A stretch of DNA of 64,000 nucleotides from DATATV01 sp036268615 (GCA_036268615.1 DATATV010000121.1:62001-126000), one strand, 5' to 3'; positions 25,579 to 34,570 are shown, counted from the first letter of the stretch. Notes: generated from the letters alone by a model not told the origin. Made by a program: numbers and translations.

Positions 25579-26070
25579 ATGCCGGTCAAGCACATGCGGA
25601 TCGACAACCGGCTGATCCACGGGCAGGTGACCGTGTCCTGGGTCGGCACAGTTGGTGCCAATCACCTGATCGTGAGCAACGACGAGGTCGCCGGCGACGA
25701 GTTCCAGCGAGTGCTGCTGCCGCAGGCCGCCCGGGGCGTGCGCACCTCGGTGCTGTCGATCGCCGACACCGTCGCCTACTGCCTCAGCCCGCAGGCCGCG
25801 CAGGACAACATCATGATCCTGGCCAAGTTCCCCTCGGACGCGGCGCGGCTGCTCGCCGAGGGCGTGCGGCCGGAGGTGGTCAACGTCGGCAACCAGGCGC
25901 CCAAGCCGGGCAGCAAGTTCACCATGGTGACCCGGTCCATCTCGGTCACCGCCGAGGACGCCGCGCTCTACCGGACGATCGCCGAACAGGCCGGCGGACT
26001 GCACAGCCAGATGATGCCCTCGGACCGCGCCGAGGACTTCCTTCGGCTGCTGACCAAGAAGAAGCTGTAG
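25579..26070 (+). CDS. PTS mannose/fructose/sorbose-family component IIB
   Basis: A 163-aa cytoplasmic phosphotransfer protein. The phosphorylated His sits in the family motif RIDNRLIHGQV (about residue 15), and the SNDEVAGD segment also fits. It would pass phosphate from IIA to the incoming sugar at the membrane IIC/IID. It is 163 bp upstream of IIC, with a separate promoter and operator in between. EI and HPr are not in the window. Confidence 0.92.
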   Translation: MPVKHMRIDNRLIHGQVTVSWVGTVGANHLIVSNDEVAGDEFQRVLLPQAARGVRTSVLSIADTVAYCLSPQAAQDNIMILAKFPSDAARLLAEGVRPEVVNVGNQAPKPGSKFTMVTRSISVTAEDAALYRTIAEQAGGLHSQMMPSDRAEDFLRLLTKKKL

Positions 26071-26141
26071 GACGCCCGAAGGTTGTGAGGTCAATTATTT
26101 ACCGGCGACGATGACAGCGGGGTAACAACCCACATTTTCCC

Positions 26142-26169
26142 TTGACTGCCTTCGCCCCGGTGTTACTCT
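26142..26169 (+). promoter_or_regulatory. Promoter of the PTS IIC-IID-IIA genes
   Basis: TTGACT (26142-26147) and TACTCT (26164-26169) with a 16-bp spacer. The predicted start near 26176 lies just before the DasR-type operator. Confidence 0.5.
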
Positions 26170-26186
26170 GCCGTGAGATCTAGATC

Positions 26187-26202
26187 ACTGGTCTAGTCCA
26201 CC
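26187..26202. promoter_or_regulatory. DasR-type (dre-like) operator
   Basis: ACTGGTCTAGTCCACC matches the DasR-responsive element consensus (ACTGGTCTAGACCACT, from memory) at 14 of 16 positions. It is adjacent to a perfect GATCTAGATC palindrome (26177-26186). Located 32 bp before the IIC start and after the predicted promoter, so binding would block transcription. DasR is the GntR-family repressor of amino-sugar PTS genes in actinomycetes. Confidence 0.6.
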
Positions 26203-26233
26203 TCCCTTGTCATCCGGGAAAGCGGGGGCGCGC

Positions 26234-27109
26234 ATGATCGTCGCGCTGTTGCTCACTTTGTGGGCCATCTTTTGCGTTTACGACGTACTCGGACCAACCC
26301 TCATCTATGCCCAACGGGCGCTGATCGCCGGCACCGTGGCGGGCCTGATCGTCGGCAACCTCACTCTGGGCATGGCCATCGGCGGCACCCTGGAACTGGC
26401 CTCGCTGGGTGTCTACACCTATGGCGGCGCCACGATTCCGGACTACACCACCGGCGCGATCATCGGTACCGCGCTGGCCACGGTGGCCTCCGGCGACTTC
26501 ACCCACCAACTCGCCATCGGCATCGGCCTCGGCATTCCGGCCGCACTGCTGCTCACCGCGCTGGACCCGATCGGCCGATTCCTGCCGACATTCTGGATAC
26601 ACGCCGCGGACCGAGCCGCCGCCGACGGACGAACACGCGCGCTGACCGCGTTGCACTGGACCGCCTTCATTCCATGGGCCGCGGTCCGCGCCATCCCCAC
26701 CTTCCTGGCCGCGTACTTCCTCAACAGCAACGCGGTGACCAGCATCGAGAAGGCCATCCCGGCCTGGCTGGTCAACGGCCTCGGACTGGTCGGCGCGATC
26801 CTGCCGGCGGTCGGCTTCGCCCTGCTGCTGCGGCTGCTGCCGGTCGGCAAGTACTGGTACATGCTGCTGATCGGCTACGTGCTGTACGCCTACATGCACG
26901 TCACCCTGGTCGGCATCGCACTGTTCGGGCTCGCCGTCGCGTTCATCTTCGTCACCCTCAAGCCGACCGACCCGATCGCCGGCGCCACCCCGTCCCCCGC
27001 TCCACCACCGCCGGCACCCACCGACGACGAATCGTCCGACCCGCCCGAGAGTGTTGCGTCCGAGCAGGTTCCCACCGGCGCGCCGGCCGAGGAGGCAAGC
27101 GATGTCTGA
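26234..27109 (+). CDS. PTS mannose/sorbose-family permease component IIC
   Basis: A 291-aa polytopic membrane protein with about 8 hydrophobic segments and the IIC-Man/Sor pattern (GLIVGNLTLGMAIGGTLELA and the GVYTYGGATIPDY loop). The C-terminal ~45 residues are a Pro/Ser/Glu-rich cytoplasmic tail. ATG at 26234 (MIVALLLTL) is preferred over a TTG at 26207. Its last 8 bp overlap the IID start. Confidence 0.9.
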   Translation: MIVALLLTLWAIFCVYDVLGPTLIYAQRALIAGTVAGLIVGNLTLGMAIGGTLELASLGVYTYGGATIPDYTTGAIIGTALATVASGDFTHQLAIGIGLGIPAALLLTALDPIGRFLPTFWIHAADRAAADGRTRALTALHWTAFIPWAAVRAIPTFLAAYFLNSNAVTSIEKAIPAWLVNGLGLVGAILPAVGFALLLRLLPVGKYWYMLLIGYVLYAYMHVTLVGIALFGLAVAFIFVTLKPTDPIAGATPSPAPPPPAPTDDESSDPPESVASEQVPTGAPAEEASDV

Positions 27110-27995
27110 GCAGACCGTCACCCGGGCCGAGATGCCCTCGACCATCGCGCTGACCAGGCGGGTGCTCAACCGGGCCTTCTGGCGCTATTTCTGGTCGTTC
27201 CAGATCTCCTGGAACTACGAGCGGATGCAGGCACTGGGCTTCTGCTGGGCGATGGTCCCGGTGCTGCGCCACCTCTACAAGGACGAGGACAAGTTCCGCG
27301 AGGGCATGCAGCGGCACCTGGTCTTCTTCAACACCTCCACGATCGTCGGCGGTCCACTCATCCTGGGCACCACGATCGCGATGGAGGAGGCCGGTTCGAC
27401 GGTGTCCGCGGACGGCGTCAAGGTCGCCATGATGGGACCGATGGCCGGCATCGGCGACACGATCACCTTCGCGCTGTACAACAGCATCATCTTCAGCATC
27501 GGTGCGAACTGGGCGATCCAGGGCAAGATCATCGGCCCGATCTTCGCCGCGGTGATGGTGCTGATTCCGTACTTCGCGGTCCGCCGCTGGCAGTTCTTCC
27601 TCGGTTACAAGGAAGGCAAGAGCCTGGCCACCCGGCTGTCCAGCGGGGCGCTGCAGAAGGTCAACGAGGGCGCCACCATTCTGGGCCTGATCGTGCTCGG
27701 CGGGTTCATCCCGAGCATCATCAAGATGGTGACCACGCTGACCTACCAGCAGAAGATCAACACCACCACGGCCAGCGGTGCCACGAAGACGATCACCCAG
27801 AGCGTGCCGATCCAGACCCAGTTGGACACGCTGCTGCCGTTCCTGCTCCCGGTGGCGCTGACCGGTCTGGTCTACTTCCTGTTGCGCCGGTTCAACCTCA
27901 GTCCGATCTGGGGCATCGTGCTGGTGTTCGCCATCGGACTGGCGCTGGGCGGACCGGGCTGGTTCGCGAAGGCGTTGCCAGGGGCGAGTTCGTGA
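27102..27995 (+). CDS. PTS mannose-family permease component IID
   Basis: A 297-aa partner of IIC. The family signature SWNYERMQALGFCWAMVPVL is at about residues 43-62, and the GPMAGIGDTI motif near residue 125 is conserved. C-terminal hydrophobic helices anchor it. ATG at 27102 overlaps the end of IIC by 8 bp and has GGAGG upstream. The stop overlaps the IIA start (GTGA). Confidence 0.92.
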   Translation: MSEQTVTRAEMPSTIALTRRVLNRAFWRYFWSFQISWNYERMQALGFCWAMVPVLRHLYKDEDKFREGMQRHLVFFNTSTIVGGPLILGTTIAMEEAGSTVSADGVKVAMMGPMAGIGDTITFALYNSIIFSIGANWAIQGKIIGPIFAAVMVLIPYFAVRRWQFFLGYKEGKSLATRLSSGALQKVNEGATILGLIVLGGFIPSIIKMVTTLTYQQKINTTTASGATKTITQSVPIQTQLDTLLPFLLPVALTGLVYFLLRRFNLSPIWGIVLVFAIGLALGGPGWFAKALPGASS

Positions 27996-28411
27996 CCGTT
28001 CCGGTGATCTTCGTCAGTCACGGCGGGTACGCCGAGGGCGTACGCGACGCGGTCGAGATGATCCTCGGTGAACAGGACCGGGTCGGCACGGTGTCCTTGC
28101 CGCCCAACGGAAGCACCGAGGAGGTCAGTGCCGGGGTGACCGCGGCGCTGGACCGCCTCGGCGCGACCGGGGGCGAGGCGCTGGTGCTGGCCGACCTGAT
28201 GGGCGGCAGCCCGGCCAACGCGGTCGGCGCGCTGGCCCTGGCCAACCCGGCGCTGCAACTGGTGTCCGGGCTGAACCTGCCGATGGTGCTGGAAGTGCTG
28301 ACCAGCACCGAGTCCACCGCCGCCGGCCTGGCCGCGGTCGCCGCCGCGGCCGGCCGGGAGGGCGTGCTCGACGTGGGCGCGCAACTGCGGGCGGCGCTGC
28401 ACAAGGGGTAG
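27992..28411 (+). CDS. PTS mannose-family component IIA
   Basis: A 139-aa cytoplasmic protein. The phosphorylated His is in IFVSHGGYAEGV (about residue 10), and LVLADLMGGSPANA is a further IIA-Man hallmark. GTG start overlaps the IID stop. Accepts phosphate from HPr and donates to IIB. With IIB-IIC-IID this completes one mannose-family transporter. Confidence 0.92.
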   Translation: MTVPVIFVSHGGYAEGVRDAVEMILGEQDRVGTVSLPPNGSTEEVSAGVTAALDRLGATGGEALVLADLMGGSPANAVGALALANPALQLVSGLNLPMVLEVLTSTESTAAGLAAVAAAAGREGVLDVGAQLRAALHKG

Positions 28412-28436
28412 CCGGGGCAGCCGGCCGGAGGGGTCG

Positions 28437-29759
28437 ATGGACACCACGCTGTGGTACTCGGCGACAAGCGTCGGGATCACCCCGTCGACCCCGCTCCCGC
28501 TGGCCGGCTACCTCGCCCGCGGCGACCAGCTGTCCACCGGCACGCACGACCCGCTGACCGCGAGCCTGCTCTGGCTTGGCGAGCAGAGCGGCCGCTCGTC
28601 GGTGTGCTGGGTGGGGCTGGACGCGCTCAGTGTGGACACCGACATCGCCAGCCGGATCAAGGAGACGGTCGGCGCGCGGATCGGGATCGACCCGGACGCG
28701 GTGCTGGTCTGCTGCTCGCACACACATTCCGGGCCGCAACCATGGACCGGCCGGTCCATGGTTGCGTCTTCCGTGTCATCCACCGTGGACGACACGGTGG
28801 TCGACCGGCTGCTGCACGACATCGGCCGGGGCGCGGCCGGACTGCCCGCGCTGCGCTCGCCGGTGGTCGCCGGCTGGAGCGTGGTCGACCCGGTCGGTCT
28901 CGGCTCGAACCGTTACCGCACAACGGGTCCACACGAGACGAGCACCGGCGTACTGACCCTGTGCGACCGCGACCGCACGGTGCTGGCCGTGCTGTTCGAC
29001 TACGCCTGCCACCCGACCGTGCTCGGCCCGACGAACCTGCGCTACTCGGCCGACTTCCCGGCCGCTGCCCGCCGGGTGGTAGCCGCCGGGCTGCGCGCGA
29101 CCGACGGCGTGGAGACCCCGCCGGTCAGCGTGTTCCTCCAGGGCGCGGCCGGCGACGCGAGCACCCGGTTCACCCGCCGGGAACAGACCTTCAACGAGGT
29201 CAACCGGCTCGGCGGCATCCTCGGCGGCGCGGTGCTGCGGGGTGTGCTGGACGGTGCCGCGGACCCGGTGCACGGCGCGCTGCCCCGGGTCCGGCGGAGC
29301 ACCGTCCGGCTGCCCACCCGCACCCTGCCCGACGAGGCCGCCGCGCGCGCCGGGGCGGCCACGGCCGAAGCCGCCTGGCAGTCCGAACACGATCGTGGCC
29401 AGGGCACCCCGGCCGAACGGATCGCCCGCACCCGGTATGAGGGCGCGCTGCTGCTGGCCGGGTTGAGCGCGGCCGGCCTGCCCGCCGAGGTCGAGCTGCC
29501 GGTGACGACGGTGGCGCTGGGCGAGGTGGTCTGGGTGCACCTGCCGGTGGAGCTGTTCGCATCGCTGGCCGGCCGGATTCGCGCGGCCAGCCCGTTCGGC
29601 GTCACCCGGATCGTCGGCTACACGGACGGCTACTTCGGTTATGTCGCCGATGAGGACGCGCATCGGGACGGCTACTACGAGGCACTGTCGAGCCTGTTCG
29701 ACCCGGCCGGCGGTGAGCGCCTGCTGGCCGCGGTGATCGAGTTGATCACCGCGGCCTGA
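28437..29759 (+). CDS. Neutral-ceramidase-like (N-terminal domain) hydrolase
   Basis: A 440-aa protein with the neutral/alkaline ceramidase N-terminal fold: GITPSTPLPLAGYL at the start, the metal-site motif CCSHTHSGP near residue 95, and FDYACHPTVLGP further on. There is no signal peptide, so it is cytoplasmic, unlike secreted ceramidases. It starts 25 bp after PTS IIA and is probably co-transcribed, suggesting amide hydrolysis of a compound related to the imported sugar (inference). A perfect 32-bp palindrome (28735-28766) lies in the coding sequence just after the metal motif. Confidence 0.75.
   Translation: MDTTLWYSATSVGITPSTPLPLAGYLARGDQLSTGTHDPLTASLLWLGEQSGRSSVCWVGLDALSVDTDIASRIKETVGARIGIDPDAVLVCCSHTHSGPQPWTGRSMVASSVSSTVDDTVVDRLLHDIGRGAAGLPALRSPVVAGWSVVDPVGLGSNRYRTTGPHETSTGVLTLCDRDRTVLAVLFDYACHPTVLGPTNLRYSADFPAAARRVVAAGLRATDGVETPPVSVFLQGAAGDASTRFTRREQTFNEVNRLGGILGGAVLRGVLDGAADPVHGALPRVRRSTVRLPTRTLPDEAAARAGAATAEAAWQSEHDRGQGTPAERIARTRYEGALLLAGLSAAGLPAEVELPVTTVALGEVVWVHLPVELFASLAGRIRAASPFGVTRIVGYTDGYFGYVADEDAHRDGYYEALSSLFDPAGGERLLAAVIELITAA
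28735..28766. repeat. Perfect 32-bp palindrome inside a coding sequence
   Basis: Sixteen bases (28735-28750) followed at once by their exact reverse complement (28751-28766), with no loop. It encodes PQPWTGRSMVA in the ceramidase-like protein. Confidence 0.9.
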
Positions 29760-29768
29760 TCCGGGCGG

Positions 29769-30677
29769 TCAGTGCCGGTGGGAGGCCCGCCAGGTGGTGT
29801 GCTCGCGGCTCACCGCGTCCTCGGCGTCGGCCACCTGGTTGCTCCACTCGGGCTCGGTCAGCGGCTGGTCCAGCCGGGTGTGGATGATGGCGAGTTCGTG
29901 GCCGGCCAGCGAGTAGGCGGCGGCGTTCGCCCCGTACTGCTTGCCCGCCGCCCACGCGGCGATCGCGGCGATCATCGCCGCGACGATGCCGGCCAGGTCG
30001 AAGGAAAACAGGTGAACGAACTCGCCGAGGGCGGCTGCCACCCCGACAACTTCCAGCAGCAGCCCGGCGATCTGTAGCTGCCGGGCCCGGCGGGCGTGCT
30101 GTACGGCCCGGTCGGCATACCATTTCTGCTGGTCGGCGATCCGGCCGCTCAGGTAGGCCAACTGCCGGTCGGCGAGTTCGGTGGCCCGCAGCCGACGCAT
30201 CGTGGCACTGATCGCCGGCGCCAGACTCGGCGCGGTCACCACGGCCGGCAGGTCGCGCAGCAACTCCGCCAGCCGGTTCAGGAACAGCCGTTCGGCCAAG
30301 CCCGGCTCCAGCGTGACCGGGAAGGGAGCGCCGCCGACGGCGAACCGCCAGGACAGCGTCTTCACCGACTCGGCCAACGCCCGCCCCTCGTACCAGCCGA
30401 CCCCGGGCCGGGCCTGAAGGTCGAACACGTCGACCACCAGCACGCCGACGAACGCGAGCGAGGTGACAGCCGCGGCCACATCGCCGCCGCGGGAACCGAC
30501 TCGGATGCTCACCGCGCCACTGATCGCGGCCAACACGGCCAGCCCGAGGCGCAGCGAGGTGGACCGGAAGAACGTCCGCTGCCCCAGGCCGGACGCCGCG
30601 TCGGCGGCCTGGAAGAGCCCGGGAAGGTCGGTGAGCGCGAGGGTGTCCGGCACCGACTCTGGCTGAGGTTCGGTCAT
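29769..30677 (-). CDS. SLATT/DUF4231-type membrane protein
   Basis: A 302-aa protein with two TM hairpins: about residues 42-62 and 68-86, then about 195-212 and 222-240. Between them is the DUF4231/SLATT-like segment GWYEGRALAESVKTLSWRFA followed by a PF motif. SLATT proteins are two-TM effectors, often in bacterial conflict systems, thought to perturb membranes. It starts 34 bp after the TIR-WD40 gene and on the same strand, so both are likely one transcription unit. Convergent with the ceramidase-like gene (9 bp apart). Confidence 0.7.
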   Translation of the reverse strand: MTEPQPESVPDTLALTDLPGLFQAADAASGLGQRTFFRSTSLRLGLAVLAAISGAVSIRVGSRGGDVAAAVTSLAFVGVLVVDVFDLQARPGVGWYEGRALAESVKTLSWRFAVGGAPFPVTLEPGLAERLFLNRLAELLRDLPAVVTAPSLAPAISATMRRLRATELADRQLAYLSGRIADQQKWYADRAVQHARRARQLQIAGLLLEVVGVAAALGEFVHLFSFDLAGIVAAMIAAIAAWAAGKQYGANAAAYSLAGHELAIIHTRLDQPLTEPEWSNQVADAEDAVSREHTTWRASHRH

Positions 30678-30711
30678 ACCTCGTCACCGCCTGGGAGTTG
30701 GGAACGTTCGG

Positions 30712-33555
30712 TCACTGCTGGCAGGCGATGTCGGCCGGGGGCGTGTTGTTGACCTGGCTGCGCCACTCGTCGAGGGTCAGGTTGCGGCCGGCCAGCGCGC
30801 AGGCCGCACGAATCCACGCGTCTGGTTGAACTTCCCAGCGCAGGATGGCGCCGTCCTCGGACGCGGTGACCAGTTCGCTGCCGTCAGGGGTGGCGGCCAG
30901 CGCGGTCGAATCCCAGGGCGGTTCACCGGCGACGCGCCCGGGATAGGGCAGCTGGATGTCACCGATCCGCTCACCGGTGTCGATGTTCCACAACTCAAGC
31001 TGCCCGAGTTCAGTCAGCCGGGCCACGAGCCGACTGTTGGGCACCGCGGTGATGCCCAAGGCGTAGCCGGCATCCGGCGCGATGGTGCTCAGTCGCTGGG
31101 TGCCCGCGGTGTTCCACACCTCAAGGCTGTTGTCGTCCCGGCCGACGAGCAGCCGGTCGCCGGCGAACACCACGGACACCGCTGCCTGTCCAGACAACAC
31201 GTGCTGATGGCCGGAGGCCAGCTCGGTCACCTGGACCACGGAGTTGTCCTGCACCACGGCAACGGTGCTCGCGTCCGGGCTGATGGCGGTGAAGTTGTCC
31301 GCCTGCACGCCGCCACCGATCAGCTGTGACTCGCCCGGCACGGCCATCAACACAGCACCGGTGTCCCACTGCCGGACCTGAACGTCGCCGTGATCGCTGA
31401 CCACCACCACGCGCCGGCCGTCCGGGGTCAGCCGGGCGGCGACCGGCACGTTGTGGCTCGGACCGGTCCACGCGTAACCGAACCCGTCCGAAGTCCACAG
31501 GATCGCGCTGTGACCGGCGTCCGGCGATTCGAGCAGGAGCAGCTGGCGGCTGTCCGAACTCCACACCGGCACGCCGTTGTCGAGCGGGGCCTCGGCCTTC
31601 GTCCCGGACGGCCTGGGCCCATCAAGGTTCGCCACGACGAAGTTGTATCCGGCGTTCGACTCCCCGGACAGCGCAATGTGCCTGCCATCAGGGGAAAGGC
31701 CCAGCAGCGGCTGATCGCCGGAATCGGGGCCGTCGGTCGCGTCGATCCCTGCGCCGACCGTGATTCGTGCGGGCTGGTTGAGGTTCCACGACATCAGGGT
31801 GCTGCCGGTGGCCGAAACCAGCCGCTGACTGCCATCGACAAAGGCGACTGCGTCCACATTGCCGGTCCCGGTCAGCTGCTGCGCTTTGGCCGTCCCGCCG
31901 ACGGTGGGTTGGGCCACCTCCAGCGCGCCGCCGCCGGCCACGGCGACCATGGTTCCATCCGGACTCACCGCGAGCTGGTCGGGCTCATCGATCGAGAGTG
32001 ACGCGGATGGCTCCCGGCCGCCGTCATAGCCGGCCGGCGGATTCGGGTGTTCCGCGTCCAGGTAGACCTCGCCGAAGATGGCCCAGGCCGTGTAGCCGTT
32101 GTCGGCCGAAAAACCACAGCAGGAGTGCGAACTCCCCGGTGCCAGATACTGCCCGCCGCTGGCGATCGCCGACAACGAAGCCACCGAGAGTTGAGTCCAC
32201 AGGCCGCCACCGTTGTTGACGTCCACCGTGGCATCGTCGGGCAGACCGATATCGAACAGGCTCGGATCGATGGCACCGCTACGCAGTTCGGCGCCGGTCG
32301 ATCCGTCCACCAGCACGAGGGTCGAGTCCTCCGGCGTGCGATGTTCGATCACCGCGATCGTGTTTCCCGACGGCGAGATGGCGAGGTCCTTCTCCTCCTG
32401 CGGCCGGGCGCCCGGGTAGAGCACCTGCGGAATCGGCACAGTCGTGAGTGACGAGCCACTGGCACCGTTCCAGATGAACAGGCTGTTGCCATTCGACGCG
32501 ACAACGCGGTCGCCAGTGGCATTGGTGACAATGGACTGAATCCGTGCGCCACCAGTGCTCACCTGGGTGAGTGTGTTGTCGTCCAGATTCCAGCGGAACA
32601 GTCGACCATCGGTGGTACCGGCTACCACGACCGGTGCCTGGGTGGCCCCGGCCAGCGCCGTCGACCGGTCGCCGATCGGCAACACCCGGGCCAGGTGGGG
32701 GCTCGCCGCCACCGCCTGCAACAACGCGGACAGCGTCTGCGGGTCGGGGTCGAGCCGGTACCCGGCGACGGCGAACAGCTGTGCCTCATCAAGGTGGTCG
32801 CCCAGGTCGGCTACGGCCAGGGTGGCCAACTCCCGAGCCGTGGCGATCCGGGCCTGGGTCTGCGCCGCATCGCGCTGTCCCAACGCGACAAACGTGGCGA
32901 CCAACGCGACCACCAGGGACACCGCCAGGGTGGTCACGCCACCCCTGGCCAGCCGGACGGCCCGCCGCTGCTGTCGAATGTGCTCGCCGACCAGTAGGTC
33001 TTTGGGCGTCTGTCGGAGCGCTGCGGCGACGTCGGCCACGCAGTCCCGCAGTCTCGGGTTGGCCCGGTCAACGGTGCTGGCCTCGTGCAGCCAGCGCAGG
33101 TCCACCCAGCGGGGTTCCTCCGGCAGGGCCGCATGCAGGGCGGGTGGCAGGGACGTGGTGACCGACCAATCGACGCCAGCGCTGCCCCAGGCGAGTTGTC
33201 CGCCGGTCAAGACGATGAGTAGGCGCTGGACCGAACGATTGGTCAACCACCACGCCACTTCCCGGTCGACCCACGGGGACCGGGCGGCCTCCGGCGAGGC
33301 CATCAGTAAGAACCAGTCGGAGTCGGCAAGCGCCTGCTCGATCGAGGACCACAGTCCGGGATTCGCGGTCAGGCTCGCATTGTCCCGGAAAACCCGCAAC
33401 GAACGCACCTGATACCACGGCTTCGCGAATTTCTCCAACTCACGCTGAAATGTTGGTGCCAGAGTGCCGTCCAGGGCATGACTGTAGGACATAAAGGCGT
33501 CAAAGCCAGACACTCGTCCGGTCCGATGATTCCACGGGGTCGATGGATCTGCCAC
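30712..33555 (-). CDS. TIR-transmembrane-WD40 receptor-like protein
   Basis: A 947-aa protein. TIR domain at about residues 18-165: FDAFMSYSH, BB-loop-like FRDNASLTANPG, and SPWVDREVAWW whose Glu (E99) aligns by pattern with the catalytic Glu of NAD-cleaving TIRs. A basic stretch (RQQRRAVRLAR, 194-204) is followed by one TM helix (about 206-225) and an Arg/Ala helical linker (ARIATARELATLAV). The rest (about 275-930) is WD40-like, consistent with a beta-propeller of several blades. The charge pattern predicts TIR inside and propeller outside. GTG at 33555 has only a weak ribosome site. It follows lysR on the same strand after 30 bp. GC content is lower by eye in parts (for example 32521-32580) than in neighbours. 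Confidence 0.85.
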   Translation of the reverse strand: MADPSTPWNHRTGRVSGFDAFMSYSHALDGTLAPTFQRELEKFAKPWYQVRSLRVFRDNASLTANPGLWSSIEQALADSDWFLLMASPEAARSPWVDREVAWWLTNRSVQRLLIVLTGGQLAWGSAGVDWSVTTSLPPALHAALPEEPRWVDLRWLHEASTVDRANPRLRDCVADVAAALRQTPKDLLVGEHIRQQRRAVRLARGGVTTLAVSLVVALVATFVALGQRDAAQTQARIATARELATLAVADLGDHLDEAQLFAVAGYRLDPDPQTLSALLQAVAASPHLARVLPIGDRSTALAGATQAPVVVAGTTDGRLFRWNLDDNTLTQVSTGGARIQSIVTNATGDRVVASNGNSLFIWNGASGSSLTTVPIPQVLYPGARPQEEKDLAISPSGNTIAVIEHRTPEDSTLVLVDGSTGAELRSGAIDPSLFDIGLPDDATVDVNNGGGLWTQLSVASLSAIASGGQYLAPGSSHSCCGFSADNGYTAWAIFGEVYLDAEHPNPPAGYDGGREPSASLSIDEPDQLAVSPDGTMVAVAGGGALEVAQPTVGGTAKAQQLTGTGNVDAVAFVDGSQRLVSATGSTLMSWNLNQPARITVGAGIDATDGPDSGDQPLLGLSPDGRHIALSGESNAGYNFVVANLDGPRPSGTKAEAPLDNGVPVWSSDSRQLLLLESPDAGHSAILWTSDGFGYAWTGPSHNVPVAARLTPDGRRVVVVSDHGDVQVRQWDTGAVLMAVPGESQLIGGGVQADNFTAISPDASTVAVVQDNSVVQVTELASGHQHVLSGQAAVSVVFAGDRLLVGRDDNSLEVWNTAGTQRLSTIAPDAGYALGITAVPNSRLVARLTELGQLELWNIDTGERIGDIQLPYPGRVAGEPPWDSTALAATPDGSELVTASEDGAILRWEVQPDAWIRAACALAGRNLTLDEWRSQVNNTPPADIACQQ

Positions 33556-33585
33556 CCCACCATGATCGGCCAGGATAGGACCGGG

Positions 33586-34491
33586 TCAATCCACCATCAC
33601 GGTGGCCGACCGGGTGAGCGCGGCGACCATGTCCAGTACGAGCGGCGCGGGCCGCTGCCGGTGCACCAGGTAGATCTCCCGGGCCGGGCGCGCGCCGGCG
33701 ATCCCCCGGACCAGGAAGCGCGAGCGGTCCTGGCCGCGCAACATGCTCCACGGCACCAGCGCGACCCCCAGGCCTGCGGCCACCAGTGACAGCGACACCA
33801 GGTAGTCCTTGGTCTCGTAGGCCACCCGGCGCGGGAAGCCGGGCCGGCCGGCGACGGTGCGCAGGGCGACGCAGTCCGGGCTGCCGGTCTCGCCGCACAC
33901 CCAGTCCTCGTCGACCAGGTCGGCCAGCCGCACCCGGCTCGCCCGGCCGGCCGGATGGTCGGGCGGGAGCACCAGCCGGAGTGGGTCGCTGAGCAGACTT
34001 TGTCGGCACAGCACGGTTTCCGGTAGGACGACGCCGGGATAGCGGTGGGTGATCAGCAGGTCCAGATCACCCGAGGCGACCAGTCCGTAGCCGGCCGGCG
34101 GTTCCAGGTCCAGCAGCGACAGTCGCACGGTCGGGTGCTCGCGTCGGAAACTCGCCAGCGCGGCGGGCACGAGGGTCTGGCCCGCGGTGGCGAACTCGCC
34201 GATGGACAGTTGGGCCGGGCTTCGGCCCAGCAGTGCCCGCACGGTCTGCTCGGCCGCGCGCAGTTCGCCGAGCACGATCTCACCGTGGGCGACCAGGGCG
34301 GTTCCGGCCTGGGTCAGGGTGACGCCGGCCGGGCCGCGTTCGACCAGCGGGCAGCCGACCTCACGTTCCAGTTTGGTCAGCTGCTGGGACAGCGCGGACG
34401 GGGTGAAGGACATGGCTTTGGCGGCTGCCACAATCGAACCGGCGTGCGCGACCTCGACCAGGACCCGCAACCGGGCTGCGTCCAGGGGCAT
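33586..34491 (-). CDS. LysR-family transcriptional regulator
   Basis: A 301-aa regulator: winged helix-turn-helix at about residues 1-60 (AGSIVAAAKAMSFTPSALSQ) and a periplasmic-binding-like effector domain from about 88. ATG at 34491 (MPLDAARL) is preferred; the upstream frame is unlike the family. Divergent from the PLP dehydratase (79 bp apart), which it probably controls. The gap is short and holds no palindrome that I would call with confidence. Confidence 0.88.
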   Translation of the reverse strand: MPLDAARLRVLVEVAHAGSIVAAAKAMSFTPSALSQQLTKLEREVGCPLVERGPAGVTLTQAGTALVAHGEIVLGELRAAEQTVRALLGRSPAQLSIGEFATAGQTLVPAALASFRREHPTVRLSLLDLEPPAGYGLVASGDLDLLITHRYPGVVLPETVLCRQSLLSDPLRLVLPPDHPAGRASRVRLADLVDEDWVCGETGSPDCVALRTVAGRPGFPRRVAYETKDYLVSLSLVAAGLGVALVPWSMLRGQDRSRFLVRGIAGARPAREIYLVHRQRPAPLVLDMVAALTRSATVMVD

Positions 34492-34570
34492 GGGACCAGC
34501 ATAAGCGTTGCTAACGGCTGGGCAGAGAACGTTACTGGCGGTGATGGCAATGCTGGGCTTAGCTGGACTC

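Noticed and set aside
34492..34570. LysR box (T-N11-A) in the lysR/dehydratase gap
   Set aside because: Several weak matches fit; none has clear dyad symmetry, so no site is called.
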